Shown: positions 16,386 through 25,527, counted from the first letter of the stretch. The stretch is DNA of 64,000 bases from JAIBJN01 sp963775625 (GCA_963775625.1 CAVZJM010000002.1:310001-374000); one strand, 5' to 3'. Notes: generated by a model not told the origin, from the sequence alone. Made by a program: numbers and translations.

Positions 16386-16942
16386 GCCTCAGCCTCCAGT
16401 CGCACACGTAGGCGCTCGAGCGCACGCGAGGTGCGCGACTTCACGGTGCCGCGCCGCCAGCCGAGCGCCGAGGCCGTCTCCTCCTCGGAGAGGTCCAGGA
16501 AGTAGCGGCACGCGATCGCCAGCCGGTCGTCCTCGCGCAGGTCGTTCACGGCCGTCAGCAACTCCTCCCGCTGCTCGGCGTCGAGGAGGGCCGCCTCGGG
16601 GGACGGGACCGCGCCCCCCGAGAGCGGATCCTCGGCCGCTCGCAGCGCAAGCCGCTCGCGCCGGCCGGCCGACCTTCGCCGGTTCCGCGCCTCGTTGGCC
16701 ACGATCGCGAGGAGCCACGGCCGGAAGGGCGCTCCCCGCCGGAACCGGCCCAGAGCCCTGTACGCCTTCACGAATGCGTCCTGGACGGCGTCCTCGGCGT
16801 CGGCCGCCGAGCCCGTCAGAAGATAAGCGGTGCGAAACGCGAGCGTCTGGTGCTCCTCCACGAGGGTGCGGTACGCGCGGGCGTCGCCCCCTTGCGCTCG
16901 GGCGACGAGATCGTCGTCTGCTGCCGGTGGCCGGTCCTCCAC
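16382..16942 (-). CDS. ECF-type RNA polymerase sigma factor
   Basis: 186 aa from GTG 16942. Region 2 is at about 25-90 (TLVEEHQTLAFRTAYLLTG, DAEDAVQDAFVKAYRALGRF) and region 4 at about 130-180 (LREDDRLAIACRYFLDLSEEETASALGWRRGTVKSR, in two parts). I chose GTG 16942 because a TAGAAC box lies 7 bases upstream, typical of leaderless genes here; a longer reading upstream adds only low-complexity residues. It is co-transcribed with the anti-sigma gene. GGAACC 18 bases before TAGAAC looks like an ECF-type -35, so autoregulation is likely. Confidence 0.9.
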   Translation of the reverse strand: MEDRPPAADDDLVARAQGGDARAYRTLVEEHQTLAFRTAYLLTGSAADAEDAVQDAFVKAYRALGRFRRGAPFRPWLLAIVANEARNRRRSAGRRERLALRAAEDPLSGGAVPSPEAALLDAEQREELLTAVNDLREDDRLAIACRYFLDLSEEETASALGWRRGTVKSRTSRALERLRVRLEAEA

Positions 16943-16949
16943 GGCACCC

Positions 16950-16979
16950 GTTCTACACCGGCCACGGCCGACGGGTTCC
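16950..16979 (-). promoter_or_regulatory. Candidate ECF-type autoregulated promoter of the sigma operon
   Basis: Minus strand: GGAACC (16979-16974), 18-base spacer, TAGAAC (16955-16950), then 7 bases to the GTG start. GGAAC is the common -35 of ECF sigma promoters. Confidence 0.4.
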
Positions 16980-16991
16980 GGCAACCGCCCG

Positions 16992-18194
16992 CTACATGGT
17001 CTCGACGAGCCGGTAGATCGAGCCGTCGCGCGAGAGGGCGTAGAGCTCTCCCTCGAGATCCTCGGCGAACGACGTCAGACTCGGGACGCTGAAGGAGTGG
17101 CCTCTCCTCATCCGCTCGCCGTTCCAGCGGGCCAGGCTCCAGATCCGGCCCGAGCAGTAGTCGCCGTAGAAGTAGCGGCCCCACGCCTCCTCGCGGACCT
17201 GCTGCCCACGGTAGACGTAGCCTCCCACGACCGAGCACCCGAGGTCGCGCGAGTACTCGGTCTGCGGCTCGACCAGGATGCCGCCCGGGGTCAGCGGCTT
17301 GTTCTCGAAGACCTCCGAGCCCTCGAAGACATCCCAGCCGAAGTTGTACGTCCGGCCGAGATCGGGAGCCGACACGAAGTCGATCTCCTCCACCTCTTGC
17401 TGGCCCACGTCGCCGACCCAGAGGTCGCCGGTGACCCGGTCGAACGAGAACCGCCACGGGTTCCTGAGGCCGTAGCCGAACATCTCCCACTCGGTGTCCC
17501 GCCCGTCGACGTCGAGCCGGAGGATCTTCCCCAGCCTGCTGGAGAGATCCTGCGCACGGTTCTCGGGGTCGGCGCCCGAGCCGCCGTCTCCCATCCCCAC
17601 GTACAGGAGGCGGTCGGGCCCGAAGGCGAGCTGGCCGCCGTTGTGGTTGTCGTACGGCTGGTGGACGTACAGAATCTCCCTCGTCTCGACCGGGCCGGCC
17701 TTCGTCCCCGAGTCACGATATTCCACGACGCGCGTGTCTCCCTTGACGTCCGTGTAGTTGACGTAGAAGAGGCCGTTGGACTCGTACTTCGGGTGGAAGA
17801 CAGCCGAGAGGAGCCCCTGCTCGTTCCCTCCCGAGACCCGATCGGAGATGTCGAGGAACGGCTCGTCGAGGCGCTCGCCGTCTTCGAGGATCCAGATCAG
17901 GCCGCCCTGCTCGACGACGTAGAGCCGGTTCGGCTGACCCGGCGCGGCGGCGGCGAAGACCGGCGAGTCGAACCCTGAGGCAACCTGCTCGAGGCCGACC
18001 CTCCCTCCCGGTCCCGGAGGGCCGGGATCGATCCTCGGAAGCGTCGGCCGGGTGCCGGTTTCGCCGTCGCCCGAGGCATCCGCCGCGGGCTCAGTGGTCG
18101 AATCGGCCTCGGTGATGCCTTCCCCCGGGTCACCGGTGCACGAAGCTGTGAGCACGACGAGCGCCGCGGCCGCGACGAGCCTTCGCAAACGCAT
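16992..18194 (-). CDS. PQQ-dependent sugar dehydrogenase-like (GSDH/sorbosone family) lipoprotein
   Basis: 400 aa. A signal peptide ends in a lipobox (LTASC, residues 15-19), followed by a Ser/Thr/Pro linker of about 45 residues and a six-bladed beta-propeller of the glucose/sorbosone dehydrogenase family. Typical motifs are VVEQGGLIWILEDGE, GLLSAVFHPKYESNGLFYV, NHNGGQLAFGPDRLLYVGMGDGG and GLRNPWRFSFDR. It is exported and lipid-anchored; aldose oxidation with PQQ is the family role, but many members are uncharacterised. TAACCT lies 7 bases before the ATG (leaderless); an AGGAGG also sits before a TTG two codons in. It stands alone. Confidence 0.85.
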   Translation of the reverse strand: MRLRRLVAAAALVVLTASCTGDPGEGITEADSTTEPAADASGDGETGTRPTLPRIDPGPPGPGGRVGLEQVASGFDSPVFAAAAPGQPNRLYVVEQGGLIWILEDGERLDEPFLDISDRVSGGNEQGLLSAVFHPKYESNGLFYVNYTDVKGDTRVVEYRDSGTKAGPVETREILYVHQPYDNHNGGQLAFGPDRLLYVGMGDGGSGADPENRAQDLSSRLGKILRLDVDGRDTEWEMFGYGLRNPWRFSFDRVTGDLWVGDVGQQEVEEIDFVSAPDLGRTYNFGWDVFEGSEVFENKPLTPGGILVEPQTEYSRDLGCSVVGGYVYRGQQVREEAWGRYFYGDYCSGRIWSLARWNGERMRRGHSFSVPSLTSFAEDLEGELYALSRDGSIYRLVETM

Positions 18195-18201
18195 CCTCCT
18201 C

Positions 18202-18207
18202 AGGTTA
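18202..18207 (-). promoter_or_regulatory. -10 box of the GSDH-like gene
   Basis: TAACCT on the minus strand, 7 bases before the ATG at 18194. Confidence 0.5.
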
Positions 18208-18247
18208 CGGACGTTGCGCCGGGCAGGGCGCCCGAACTCGCTTCGTG

Positions 18248-19177
18248 CTAGTAGGAGCCGGCCCGGGCGGGAAAGAGCGGCTCGCGGGCGAGGATCGTCT
18301 CCCGGAGCGCCTCGAGCATCTCCGGCAGCCCGTGATCGCCCCGCTCGCCCACCCGGTAAGCGGCATGGACGCGCCGCTTCGGCCCGAACGCGATCGGGCG
18401 GACGGCCACGCCGGGACTCAGACGGGAAAGGCCGAGGTCGGGCGCAAAGGCGACGCCCGCTCCGGACGCGACCAGGTTCTGCATCGCCGTGTAGTCGTCG
18501 AACTCGAAGCGGATCCGGGGCTCGAACCCGGCGGCGCGGCAAGCGCGCTCCGTGAACGGGTTACATGAGGAGCGGTTCGTGCTCCTGATCCACGTCTCGT
18601 CGGCGAGGTCGAGCAGGCGGACAGCCCTCTGCCTCGCCACCCGATGGGATGCGGGCAGCACGATCCGCATCGACTCCTCGAGCAGGAGCTCGAGCTCGAT
18701 GCGCGGGTCCGAAGGGAGCGGGACGTGGTCGTATTCGAACACGATCCCCAGGTCGAGCTCGCGCACGCGGACACGCGCCAGCGACACGAGCGGGTCGGCC
18801 TCGGTGACCGTCACCTCGATCTCGGGCCGTGCGGCCGCGAAGCGCATCAGGGCCTCGGGCACGATGCTCGCCGCCGCGGTCGTGTTCGCCCCGATCCGCA
18901 GGACCGGTGGAGACCCGTCGAGCTCGCGCAGATCGGCCTCGGCCTGCGCCAGCTGCTCCAGGATCACCTCGGCGTGCTCGACGAGCCGCCACCCGGCCGG
19001 CGTCAGCCGGACGCTGCGCGGGCTCCGATCGAGGAGCGGAGTTCCTGCCTCCAGCTCGAGCTTCGCCAGCTGCTGGGAGACGGCTGACGGCGTGAAGCGA
19101 AGCGACTCGGCGGCGGCGGCGATGGAGCCTCGCAGGGCAACCTCGCGCAGGACACGGAGACGCCGGACGTCGAGCAT
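18248..19177 (-). CDS. LysR-family transcriptional regulator
   Basis: 309 aa from ATG 19177 (a TTG two codons earlier is less likely because it overlaps the promoter spacer). Winged helix-turn-helix: VRRLRVLREVALRGSIAAAA and LRFTPSAVSQQLAKLE. Effector domain: residues 90-300. It is divergent from the large ABC permease at 19247, which is the best guess for its target. A 13-base palindrome overlaps its own -10 box, suggesting autorepression. Confidence 0.9.
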   Translation of the reverse strand: MLDVRRLRVLREVALRGSIAAAAESLRFTPSAVSQQLAKLELEAGTPLLDRSPRSVRLTPAGWRLVEHAEVILEQLAQAEADLRELDGSPPVLRIGANTTAAASIVPEALMRFAAARPEIEVTVTEADPLVSLARVRVRELDLGIVFEYDHVPLPSDPRIELELLLEESMRIVLPASHRVARQRAVRLLDLADETWIRSTNRSSCNPFTERACRAAGFEPRIRFEFDDYTAMQNLVASGAGVAFAPDLGLSRLSPGVAVRPIAFGPKRRVHAAYRVGERGDHGLPEMLEALRETILAREPLFPARAGSY

Positions 19178-19189
19178 AAGCAAAGCTTA
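19177..19189 (-). promoter_or_regulatory. LysR -10 box inside a palindrome
   Basis: TAAGC-AAA-GCTTA (19177-19189) is a perfect inverted repeat. On the minus strand it contains TAAGCT (19189-19184), 6 bases before the LysR ATG. A regulator bound here would block the promoter. Confidence 0.45.
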
Positions 19190-19246
19190 ACCACTCGCGA
19201 AGCAACCCGAGTGGTCGGAGCCGCGTGCGAGTGGCAGCGTGGAGTC

Positions 19247-22200
19247 GTGCGCACGCTTCGCCGGCTCGCCTATCCCGTGAGACTCGCCTCCCGCAGGATG
19301 GCCCGGCGCGCGCCGACGGCGCTTCTCGCCGCGGCCGGTGTCGCAGCGGGTGCCGCGATGCTGGCGACGGTGCTCGCGGGCACCGTGGTCGCCCGCGACG
19401 AGAGCGTCGGGCGCGCAGTCGAGGAGATTCCAGCCGCGCAGCGGGCGGTCCGTGCCGCCTGGTTCGGGATTCCGGCCCAGGACGAGGATCACGCCGCGCT
19501 CGAGCGCACCGCGAGACAGGCGCTCGCGGGCGTCGTCCCGGCGGAGCCGACGGCGTTCGTCCTCTTCCGGGAGAGCACGATCGCCGGGACATTTCTCGGC
19601 CTCGGAGCCGTCGACGGGCTGGCGGACTGGGTGACGCTCCGCTCGGGCCGTCTGCCGCGAACCTGCGAGCCGGAGCTCTGCGAGGTCGTCCGCCTGCGCG
19701 GCCGCGGGAGCATCCCGAGCGTCCCGGGGCTACGCCTCGTCGAGGTCGGGACGGCCGTCGTCACCTCGCCGGTGCTGTTCGGCGACTTCGTCGCGCCCAC
19801 CGAGAACGAGCAGAGCCGAGCCGCCCTCAGCCCCACGTATCGCGAGGCCGCGGGGTATCACCGCCCGGAGCCGGCGCCGCTCGTCCTCGCCGAGGGCATC
19901 GACACGCTCGCGTCCTCTCCCGAGCTCGACGCCGTGTACCGCAGCTACTCCTGGGTGACCCCGCTCGGGGCGGGCACCGTGCGAGCGTGGGCGATCGACC
20001 GCCTTGCGAGTGACGCCGCCCGGGCCCGCTCTGCGCTTCAGACCACGTCGAGCGCGTTCGAGCTCAGCGCGCCGGTCGAGGAGCTCCGCGTCGCGGCGGA
20101 CGCAAGCGACGTGGCCGGACGACGGCTCCTGCTCGTCGGCGGCGAGTCCGCCGCTCTGCTCTTTGCCTTCGCCGTCCTCGCCGCCGTCAGCATGCGCCGC
20201 GACACCGACGCCGCCAGGCGGCGGCTCACCTGGTTCGGAGCGCGACGCTGGCAACTCTCGTTGTTCACGGGCGTGGAGGCCGCCGTCATCGCCGTGGGCG
20301 GAACCGCCGCCGGCTGGGCGCTCGGAACGCTCGCCGGAGCGGCCGTCGCCTCCCGGGCCGGAGCTCCGGTGAGCGACGTGCTGGCGCATTCGACGCTCTC
20401 GCGGACGGGGCTCGTGGCCGCAACGGCGACCGCTCTCGCGCTCGCTCTGGTGCTCCTGGCGGCGCTGCGAGCCAGGCCCCTGGCGCTCGGCGGGCGCTCC
20501 TTCTCGGCGCTCGACGCCGCAGCGCTCGGCGCGCTCGCCATCGTCCTCCTCACGCTCCTGCGCGGGGATCTCGACCAGGAAGACCTGGCAGCCGAGTCCG
20601 GCACCTCCGTGGCGCTCGTCCTCCTCCCCGGGCTGGTCACGTTCGTGGCGGCGGTGGCCTGCGCTCGACTCCTGCGCCCGGCGCTGCTCCTGCTCGAGCG
20701 AGCGTCGAGAGGCCGGTCGGTGTCCCTCCGCCTCGCCGCGCTCTCCCTGGCGCGCCATCCCGGCCATGCTGCCGTCGCCGCGGCCTTCCTCCTCGTCAGC
20801 GTCGGCCTCGCGGTGTTCGCGGAGAGCTACCGCTCCACGCTCGCGCGCGGCCAGGAGGAACAGGCGGCCTTCGCCGTCCCACTCGACTTCACGCTCGGCG
20901 AGGACCTGACTCGCCTCATCCGCGTGCGGGAGGCGGCCCCGCCAGAGCAGCTCGCAGCCCTGGGCGAAGGCGTCCAGGTCGAGCCCGTGCTGCGGCTCTC
21001 GGGCAACGTCAGCCGCGCGGGCGGCCGCACCGGCATCACGGTGCTCGGCCTCGACACAAACGCGATCCCTACGCTGAACGGCTGGCGCGACGACTTCGCG
21101 CCGCTCGCGCCGCAGACGCTCGCAGCCCGCATCGAGCCCGCCGGAGACGCCGCCTCTCGCGGCCCTGTGCTCCCTGCGGATGCGACCGCGCTCGAGCTGC
21201 CCGCGCGCGGTCAGGCTGTCGTGCTGACGGCGAGCGTGGAGACGCCGGCAGGCGACTACGCGCAGCTGGAGCTCGGGAGCCCGGACGACGAGCGCACACG
21301 CACACTCGCAGCGGACCTGCCGACGGAGGCGCAAGGCGGCCGGATCGTGGCGCTCACCGTGTCACCACCGGTGAGGGTGCAGGAGCGCGGGGGCGAGGGA
21401 GCGCCGCTCGAGCTCACGCTCGAGCTGGGCGAGCTCCGGGCCCGGACGCCCGGCGGCAGGGTCCCGCTGGGCGGTTACGAGGGCTGGCTAGCCGTCAACG
21501 GCATCGAGGCGGAGACCGGCAGTGACGGAGCCACGATCGCGGGCACGCTGAGCGAGTCCGTGACGAGCCGTTTCCGCCCGGCGCAGCCGAGCGACGAGCA
21601 GCCGCTGTCGGTGATCGCCTCACCGGCCGTGGCTGCAGCGGCAGGCCCGGGCGGCGATCTCGCCCTCCGCGTCGCCGGCGAGCAGGTCGTCGCTCGGGTT
21701 GCCGCGGTGGCGGAGCGTTTCCCCGGCGCGGGCGAGGACTTCGTGGTCGCCGACCGCAACCTTCTCGGCACCGCGCTCAACGCCGCGCGCCCCGGCATCG
21801 CCGTCTCCAACGAGGTCTGGCTCGGGGCGGCGACAGCGCAGGAGCTGGACGAGCTCGCCGCGACGCTTGCCCGCCCTCCCTACGACGTGCTCGCGGTGGA
21901 GTCGCGCGCAGAGCTCGAGCGCTCGCTGCGCGACGACCCGCTCGCGCGCGGAACCCTCCTCACGCTGCTCGCGGCGGCTCTCGTCGCACTCGGGCTCGCG
22001 CTCGTGGGGGTGCTGCTCGGGGTCGTCTCCGACGTGCGGGACGAGCGCGGAGAGCTGGACGACCTGGAGGCGCAGGGCGCCCGGCCGGCCGTCCTGCGCC
22101 GAGTCGTTCGCCTCAGAAGCCTCGTCGTCGTCTCGGTGGGGGTCCTCGGCGGCCTCGTCACCGCGGCGCTGCTCGGGCTCCTCGTCGTCGACCTCGTGTC

Positions 22201-22333
22201 CGTGACCGCCGACGCCCGTGCGACCGAGCTCCCTCTGCGGCCGGCGATCGCATGGCCCGTGCTCGTCGCCGCGCTCGCCGCGGGCGTCCTGGCTGCGACC
22301 GCCCTCGTCACTGCTGCCTCCCGACGCGCATGA
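19247..22333 (+). CDS. Large FtsX/MacB-type ABC transporter permease
   Basis: 1028 aa from GTG 19247 (MRTLRRLAYPVRLASRRMA). An N-terminal helix anchors a large extracytoplasmic domain (about 40-280). Helices follow at about 290-315, 335-365, 385-410, 420-440, 455-480 and 510-535, then a second extracytoplasmic domain (about 540-900) and three final helices (LLTLLAAALVALGLALVGVL, LVVVSVGVLGGLVTAALLGL, PVLVAALAAGVLAATALV). This doubled FtsX layout is seen in lipoprotein or lipid-handling exporters, often called predicted permease. Its stop overlaps the ATPase start (ATGA). The substrate is unknown. A longer start at 19211 is possible. Confidence 0.85.
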   Translation: MRTLRRLAYPVRLASRRMARRAPTALLAAAGVAAGAAMLATVLAGTVVARDESVGRAVEEIPAAQRAVRAAWFGIPAQDEDHAALERTARQALAGVVPAEPTAFVLFRESTIAGTFLGLGAVDGLADWVTLRSGRLPRTCEPELCEVVRLRGRGSIPSVPGLRLVEVGTAVVTSPVLFGDFVAPTENEQSRAALSPTYREAAGYHRPEPAPLVLAEGIDTLASSPELDAVYRSYSWVTPLGAGTVRAWAIDRLASDAARARSALQTTSSAFELSAPVEELRVAADASDVAGRRLLLVGGESAALLFAFAVLAAVSMRRDTDAARRRLTWFGARRWQLSLFTGVEAAVIAVGGTAAGWALGTLAGAAVASRAGAPVSDVLAHSTLSRTGLVAATATALALALVLLAALRARPLALGGRSFSALDAAALGALAIVLLTLLRGDLDQEDLAAESGTSVALVLLPGLVTFVAAVACARLLRPALLLLERASRGRSVSLRLAALSLARHPGHAAVAAAFLLVSVGLAVFAESYRSTLARGQEEQAAFAVPLDFTLGEDLTRLIRVREAAPPEQLAALGEGVQVEPVLRLSGNVSRAGGRTGITVLGLDTNAIPTLNGWRDDFAPLAPQTLAARIEPAGDAASRGPVLPADATALELPARGQAVVLTASVETPAGDYAQLELGSPDDERTRTLAADLPTEAQGGRIVALTVSPPVRVQERGGEGAPLELTLELGELRARTPGGRVPLGGYEGWLAVNGIEAETGSDGATIAGTLSESVTSRFRPAQPSDEQPLSVIASPAVAAAAGPGGDLALRVAGEQVVARVAAVAERFPGAGEDFVVADRNLLGTALNAARPGIAVSNEVWLGAATAQELDELAATLARPPYDVLAVESRAELERSLRDDPLARGTLLTLLAAALVALGLALVGVLLGVVSDVRDERGELDDLEAQGARPAVLRRVVRLRSLVVVSVGVLGGLVTAALLGLLVVDLVSVTADARATELPLRPAIAWPVLVAALAAGVLAATALVTAASRRA

Positions 22334-23916
22334 TCGGCGCCGCCGTCGAGCTCCGCGATGTCTTCCGCGTCTACCCGGCGCCTGAGGGGGGCGTCGTCGC
22401 GCTCCAGGGCCTGACGCTCGAGATTCGCGAGGGCGAGATCTGCGTCGTCCTCGGCCCGAGCGGCTCCGGGAAGTCCACGCTCCTCCGGATGCTCGCCGCG
22501 CTCGACAGCCCGACCGCGGGCAGCGTGCGCGTCCTCGGGCGAGATCTGGCGCGGCTCGGCCGACGCGGCAGGGCGAACTATCGCTCGGAAGTCCTCGGCT
22601 ACGCCGATCAGCATTACTGGCGGGCGCTCGCGTCCGAGCTCGAGGTGCGAGAGCTCGTCGGCCTCCAGCTCGGCCTGGCGGGTGTTGCCAGGCACGAGCG
22701 CCTCGGACGCGCGGGCGAGCTGCTCGAACGCGTCGGGCTGCTCGACCGCGCCCGGGCACATCCACGCGAGCTCTCCGGCGGCGAGCAGCAGCGCGTGGCG
22801 ATCTGCGCGGCGCTCGCCCACCGCCCGCGACTGCTACTCGCGGACGAGCCGACCGGGGAGCTCGACGCCGCGAACGCCCGCCTCGTCTACGAGGCGATTG
22901 CCGAGCTGGCCCGCGCCGCGGGGACGACCACCGTGCTCGTCAGTCACGATCCGGAGTCGGCGACGGTGGCGGATCGGATCGTCCGCGTTCGGGACGGGCG
23001 CGTCAGCGAGGAAGCGGCTCTGGCCGATGGAAGCGACGAGGCGATCGTCGTGGGTCGCGGCGGCTGGCTCCGGCTCTCGGAGGAGCTTCTCCGCCGCACC
23101 GGGATCCATTCGCATGCGAGCGCGCGCCTGCACGAGCACGGGCTCCTCCTCCAGGCCGCGCCCGGTGCCTCGGCTCCCGAGCCGCTTGCCGAGGAGGAGT
23201 CGCTCCCGGAGCCGGCTGCAGCCGGCACGGCGACCGCAGAGACGGCCGGGCTCACGAGAACCTACGGCGAGGGCGTCGCAGCAGCAACGGCGCTGGCCGC
23301 GCTCGACGCCGTCTTTCGCGGCGGCCGCCTCACCGCCGTGACCGGGCCGTCCGGGTCCGGAAAGACGACGCTCCTGCACCTCCTCGCGGGGCTGGATCTG
23401 CCCTCGGGCGGCGAGGTGACCCTGCTCGGGGAGACGATGTCCGCGCTCGACCGCGACGCCCGCGCCCGCCTTCGGGCCGCGAAGGTCGCGCTCGTGAGTC
23501 AGGAGACCGGGCTTGTCCCGTTCCTGACGGCTGCCGAGAACGTCGAGCTCGGCCTCTCCCTCCGCGGCGTCGAGGCGAGCGAGGCCCGGGCACGCTCGGC
23601 CGAGTCGCTCGCGGCGGTCGGTCTCGCAGGCGCCGCCGGCCGCCGGGTGTCGGACCTGTCGAGCGGCCAGGGCGAGCGCGTGGCCGTCGCCCGCGCCCTC
23701 GCCGGTCGCCCGGCGCTCCTGCTCGCCGACGAGCCGACCGCCCGGCTCGACCAGGCGAGCGCGCTCGCGGTCGCACGGCTGCTCCTCGGCCTCGCGCGGG
23801 AAACCGGCGCCGCCGTCGTCTGCGCCACCCACGACCCGCTCCTGATCGAGCACGCCGACGAACGTCTCGACCTCGAGGCGCACCGCCGCGCGACCGCCGC
23901 GCCGGCCTACCCCTAG
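22330..23916 (+). CDS. ABC transporter ATPase with two fused nucleotide-binding domains
   Basis: 528 aa. Domain 1 (about 5-225) has Walker A GPSGSGKST, signature LSGGEQQR and Walker B LLLADEPTGELD. Domain 2 (about 300-520) has GPSGSGKTT, signature LSSGQGER and LLLADEPTARLD. Both are of the MacB/LolD-like class that partners FtsX permeases. The linker (225-300) carries an acidic and Ala/Pro-rich stretch. With one large permease gene whose two halves each look like an FtsX unit, the complex may work as a pseudo-dimer built from one copy of each chain. It converges with, and overlaps by four bases, the GGDEF gene. Confidence 0.9.
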   Translation: MIGAAVELRDVFRVYPAPEGGVVALQGLTLEIREGEICVVLGPSGSGKSTLLRMLAALDSPTAGSVRVLGRDLARLGRRGRANYRSEVLGYADQHYWRALASELEVRELVGLQLGLAGVARHERLGRAGELLERVGLLDRARAHPRELSGGEQQRVAICAALAHRPRLLLADEPTGELDAANARLVYEAIAELARAAGTTTVLVSHDPESATVADRIVRVRDGRVSEEAALADGSDEAIVVGRGGWLRLSEELLRRTGIHSHASARLHEHGLLLQAAPGASAPEPLAEEESLPEPAAAGTATAETAGLTRTYGEGVAAATALAALDAVFRGGRLTAVTGPSGSGKTTLLHLLAGLDLPSGGEVTLLGETMSALDRDARARLRAAKVALVSQETGLVPFLTAAENVELGLSLRGVEASEARARSAESLAAVGLAGAAGRRVSDLSSGQGERVAVARALAGRPALLLADEPTARLDQASALAVARLLLGLARETGAAVVCATHDPLLIEHADERLDLEAHRRATAAPAYP

Positions 23917-24935
23917 CTCGCCGCCGCCGCTTTCGTCTCGATCGCGAGCAGCGTGCGGGCGCCGCCGGCCGCCTTGGCGCGGTAGGCGGCGAGGTCGGCC
24001 GACCGGTAGACGTGCTCGGCCGACGACTGCAGCGGCGTGACGCGGGCGATGCCGCCGGAGAAGCTGAAGTGCCCTTGGCCGATCTGCGCGAGCGTCTCCT
24101 GCGCGCGCTCGGCGACCTTGACGGCGTCCTCCGCAGTCGAGCCCGGAAGGATGACGCCGAACTCGTCGCCGCCGAGCCGGCATGCGACGTCAGTCGCGCG
24201 AATGGTCGCCCGCAGCGCGTCGGCCAGCGTGCGGAGGGCTTGATCGCCCGCCACGTGGCCGCTGACGTCGTTGATCCGCTTCAGCCCGTCCAGGTCGACG
24301 ACCAGGAGCGCCAGGTCCTCGCGGGTGCGGAGACTGCGCGCAACCGCAGCCTCGAGCTGCTCCTCGAAGAGTCGCCGGTTGTAGAGGCCCGTCAGCGTGT
24401 CGCGCGCGGCCGTCTCCTGCAGCTCGGCGAAGAGAACGGCGTTCCGGATCGCCGTGGCGACGATGTCGCAGAGGGCCCGACAGAACTCCACGTCGGCCTC
24501 GTTCCACACCCGGTCCTGGTGGTCGACGATCTCCATGAGGCCGATCGTCTCGCCACGCGCGACCAGCGGCAGCATCAGCAGCGACTTCTGCCCCTGGCGG
24601 TCGAGAAGCGCGCGCTCGGCCGCATCGTCGTCGGGGTTGGCGGCGCGCACCTGCACCGTCTCCTGCGTGTCGAGGACGTGGCGCGTCGCCGGGAAGTCCG
24701 CGAGGTGATAGACCTGGCCGCCGCTGACCGTGATCTCGTCCCGGCCCTCGCGGTACTCGACGAGCATGACGAGCTCGCCTCGCGAGGGGTCGTACGTCGA
24801 GAGCTCGGCGGCGGTGGCGCCCGTCAGCTGGGCTGCGTGCGCCGCGAACTCCCTCAGGACCTCGCGCAGGTCGAGGCTGGAGGAGAGCGCGCGCGACAGG
24901 TCGAGCAGCGCCTGCAGGCGTCGGGCTTGAGCCAT
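23913..24935 (-). CDS. GAF-GGDEF diguanylate cyclase
   Basis: 340 aa: a GAF sensor domain (about 10-165) then a GGDEF domain (about 170-330). The active-site loop RLGGDEFGVILPG is intact, and RATD five residues before it is the inhibitory I-site for c-di-GMP feedback. DTLTGLYNRRLFEEQL is the usual domain entry. It is cytoplasmic with no membrane helix, makes c-di-GMP from two GTP, and is probably controlled by a small ligand or redox signal at the GAF domain. An HD-GYP protein at 55256 could remove the product. Confidence 0.93.
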   Translation of the reverse strand: MAQARRLQALLDLSRALSSSLDLREVLREFAAHAAQLTGATAAELSTYDPSRGELVMLVEYREGRDEITVSGGQVYHLADFPATRHVLDTQETVQVRAANPDDDAAERALLDRQGQKSLLMLPLVARGETIGLMEIVDHQDRVWNEADVEFCRALCDIVATAIRNAVLFAELQETAARDTLTGLYNRRLFEEQLEAAVARSLRTREDLALLVVDLDGLKRINDVSGHVAGDQALRTLADALRATIRATDVACRLGGDEFGVILPGSTAEDAVKVAERAQETLAQIGQGHFSFSGGIARVTPLQSSAEHVYRSADLAAYRAKAAGGARTLLAIETKAAAAS

Positions 24936-24952
24936 CGATAAGGAATCGGCTT

Positions 24953-25390
24953 TCAGCGGGTGCCGCTTGAGGGCGTGTCGAGCGCGCCCAAGCGTCTCTC
25001 GTCAGGCTTGATCAAGAGGCCCAGAATCAGATTCACGATCGAGACGATGATGGCCGCGACCAACGTCCACCAGAAGCTTCCGGTCTCGAAGCTCGGGACG
25101 ATCCAGTCGGTCAGGTAGAGCATGAAGGTGTTGATGAGGATGAGCGCCAGGCCGAAGGTGAGGATCACGGCCGGCAGGGCAAGCAGGATCACGATCGGCC
25201 GCACGAGCCAGTTCACGAGCGTGAACACGAGAGCGGCGATGAAGAGGACCCAGAAATCGTCGCCGTACTCCATCCCAGGCACGATCCACGCAGCCACGAA
25301 CAGGGCGACGATGTTGGAGAGCCAGGCGACGAGCAGCGCTATCCACACGCCGTGATGGTGGCAGATCGTCAGCGCGGCTGCGACGCTCAT
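24953..25390 (-). CDS. Four-helix membrane protein of the phage-holin-4-like family
   Basis: 145 aa with four hydrophobic helices (about 15-37, 45-65, 67-95 and 107-130) and the LVNWLVRPIVILLALPAVILTFGLALILIN block of the Mycobacterium-type 'holin superfamily IV', read here in two parts around residue 60-90. Despite the name these are ordinary chromosomal membrane proteins of unknown function in Actinomycetota; no phage genes are near. It lies 19 bases downstream of tRNA-Lys on the same strand and may be read from the tRNA promoter. No ribosome site better than GGAG is visible. Confidence 0.85.
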   Translation of the reverse strand: MSVAAALTICHHHGVWIALLVAWLSNIVALFVAAWIVPGMEYGDDFWVLFIAALVFTLVNWLVRPIVILLALPAVILTFGLALILINTFMLYLTDWIVPSFETGSFWWTLVAAIIVSIVNLILGLLIKPDERRLGALDTPSSGTR

Positions 25391-25409
25391 ACTCCGCTGC
25401 GGCGAGAGG

Positions 25410-25482
25410 TGGGCCGTGAAGGATTCGAACCTTCGACCTTGGGATTAAGAGTCCCCTGCTCTACCAGCTGAGCTAACGGCCC
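25410..25482 (-). tRNA. tRNA-Lys (anticodon CTT)
   Basis: A 73-base cloverleaf on the minus strand: acceptor stem GGGCCGT/ACGGCCC, D-arm GCTCAGCTGGTAGAGC, anticodon loop CTCTTAA (anticodon CTT) and T-arm GAAGGTTCGAATCCTTC. The discriminator base is A; the 3' CCA is not encoded. TACACT lies 10 bases upstream as a -10 candidate. Confidence 0.96.
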
Positions 25483-25492
25483 CAGGGGGGCC

Positions 25493-25498
25493 AGTGTA
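25493..25498 (-). promoter_or_regulatory. -10 box of tRNA-Lys
   Basis: TACACT on the minus strand, 10 bases before the tRNA; the same hexamer is the -10 candidate of sufC. Confidence 0.45.
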
Positions 25499-25527
25499 GC
25501 GTCGCCGTGCTTCCGCTCCCCCGACGC

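Noticed and set aside
24953..25390. Prophage remnant suggested by the holin-like family name
   Set aside because: The family is widespread in actinobacterial chromosomes, and there is no integrase, lysin or phage structural gene nearby; the adjacent tRNA shows no att-like repeat.
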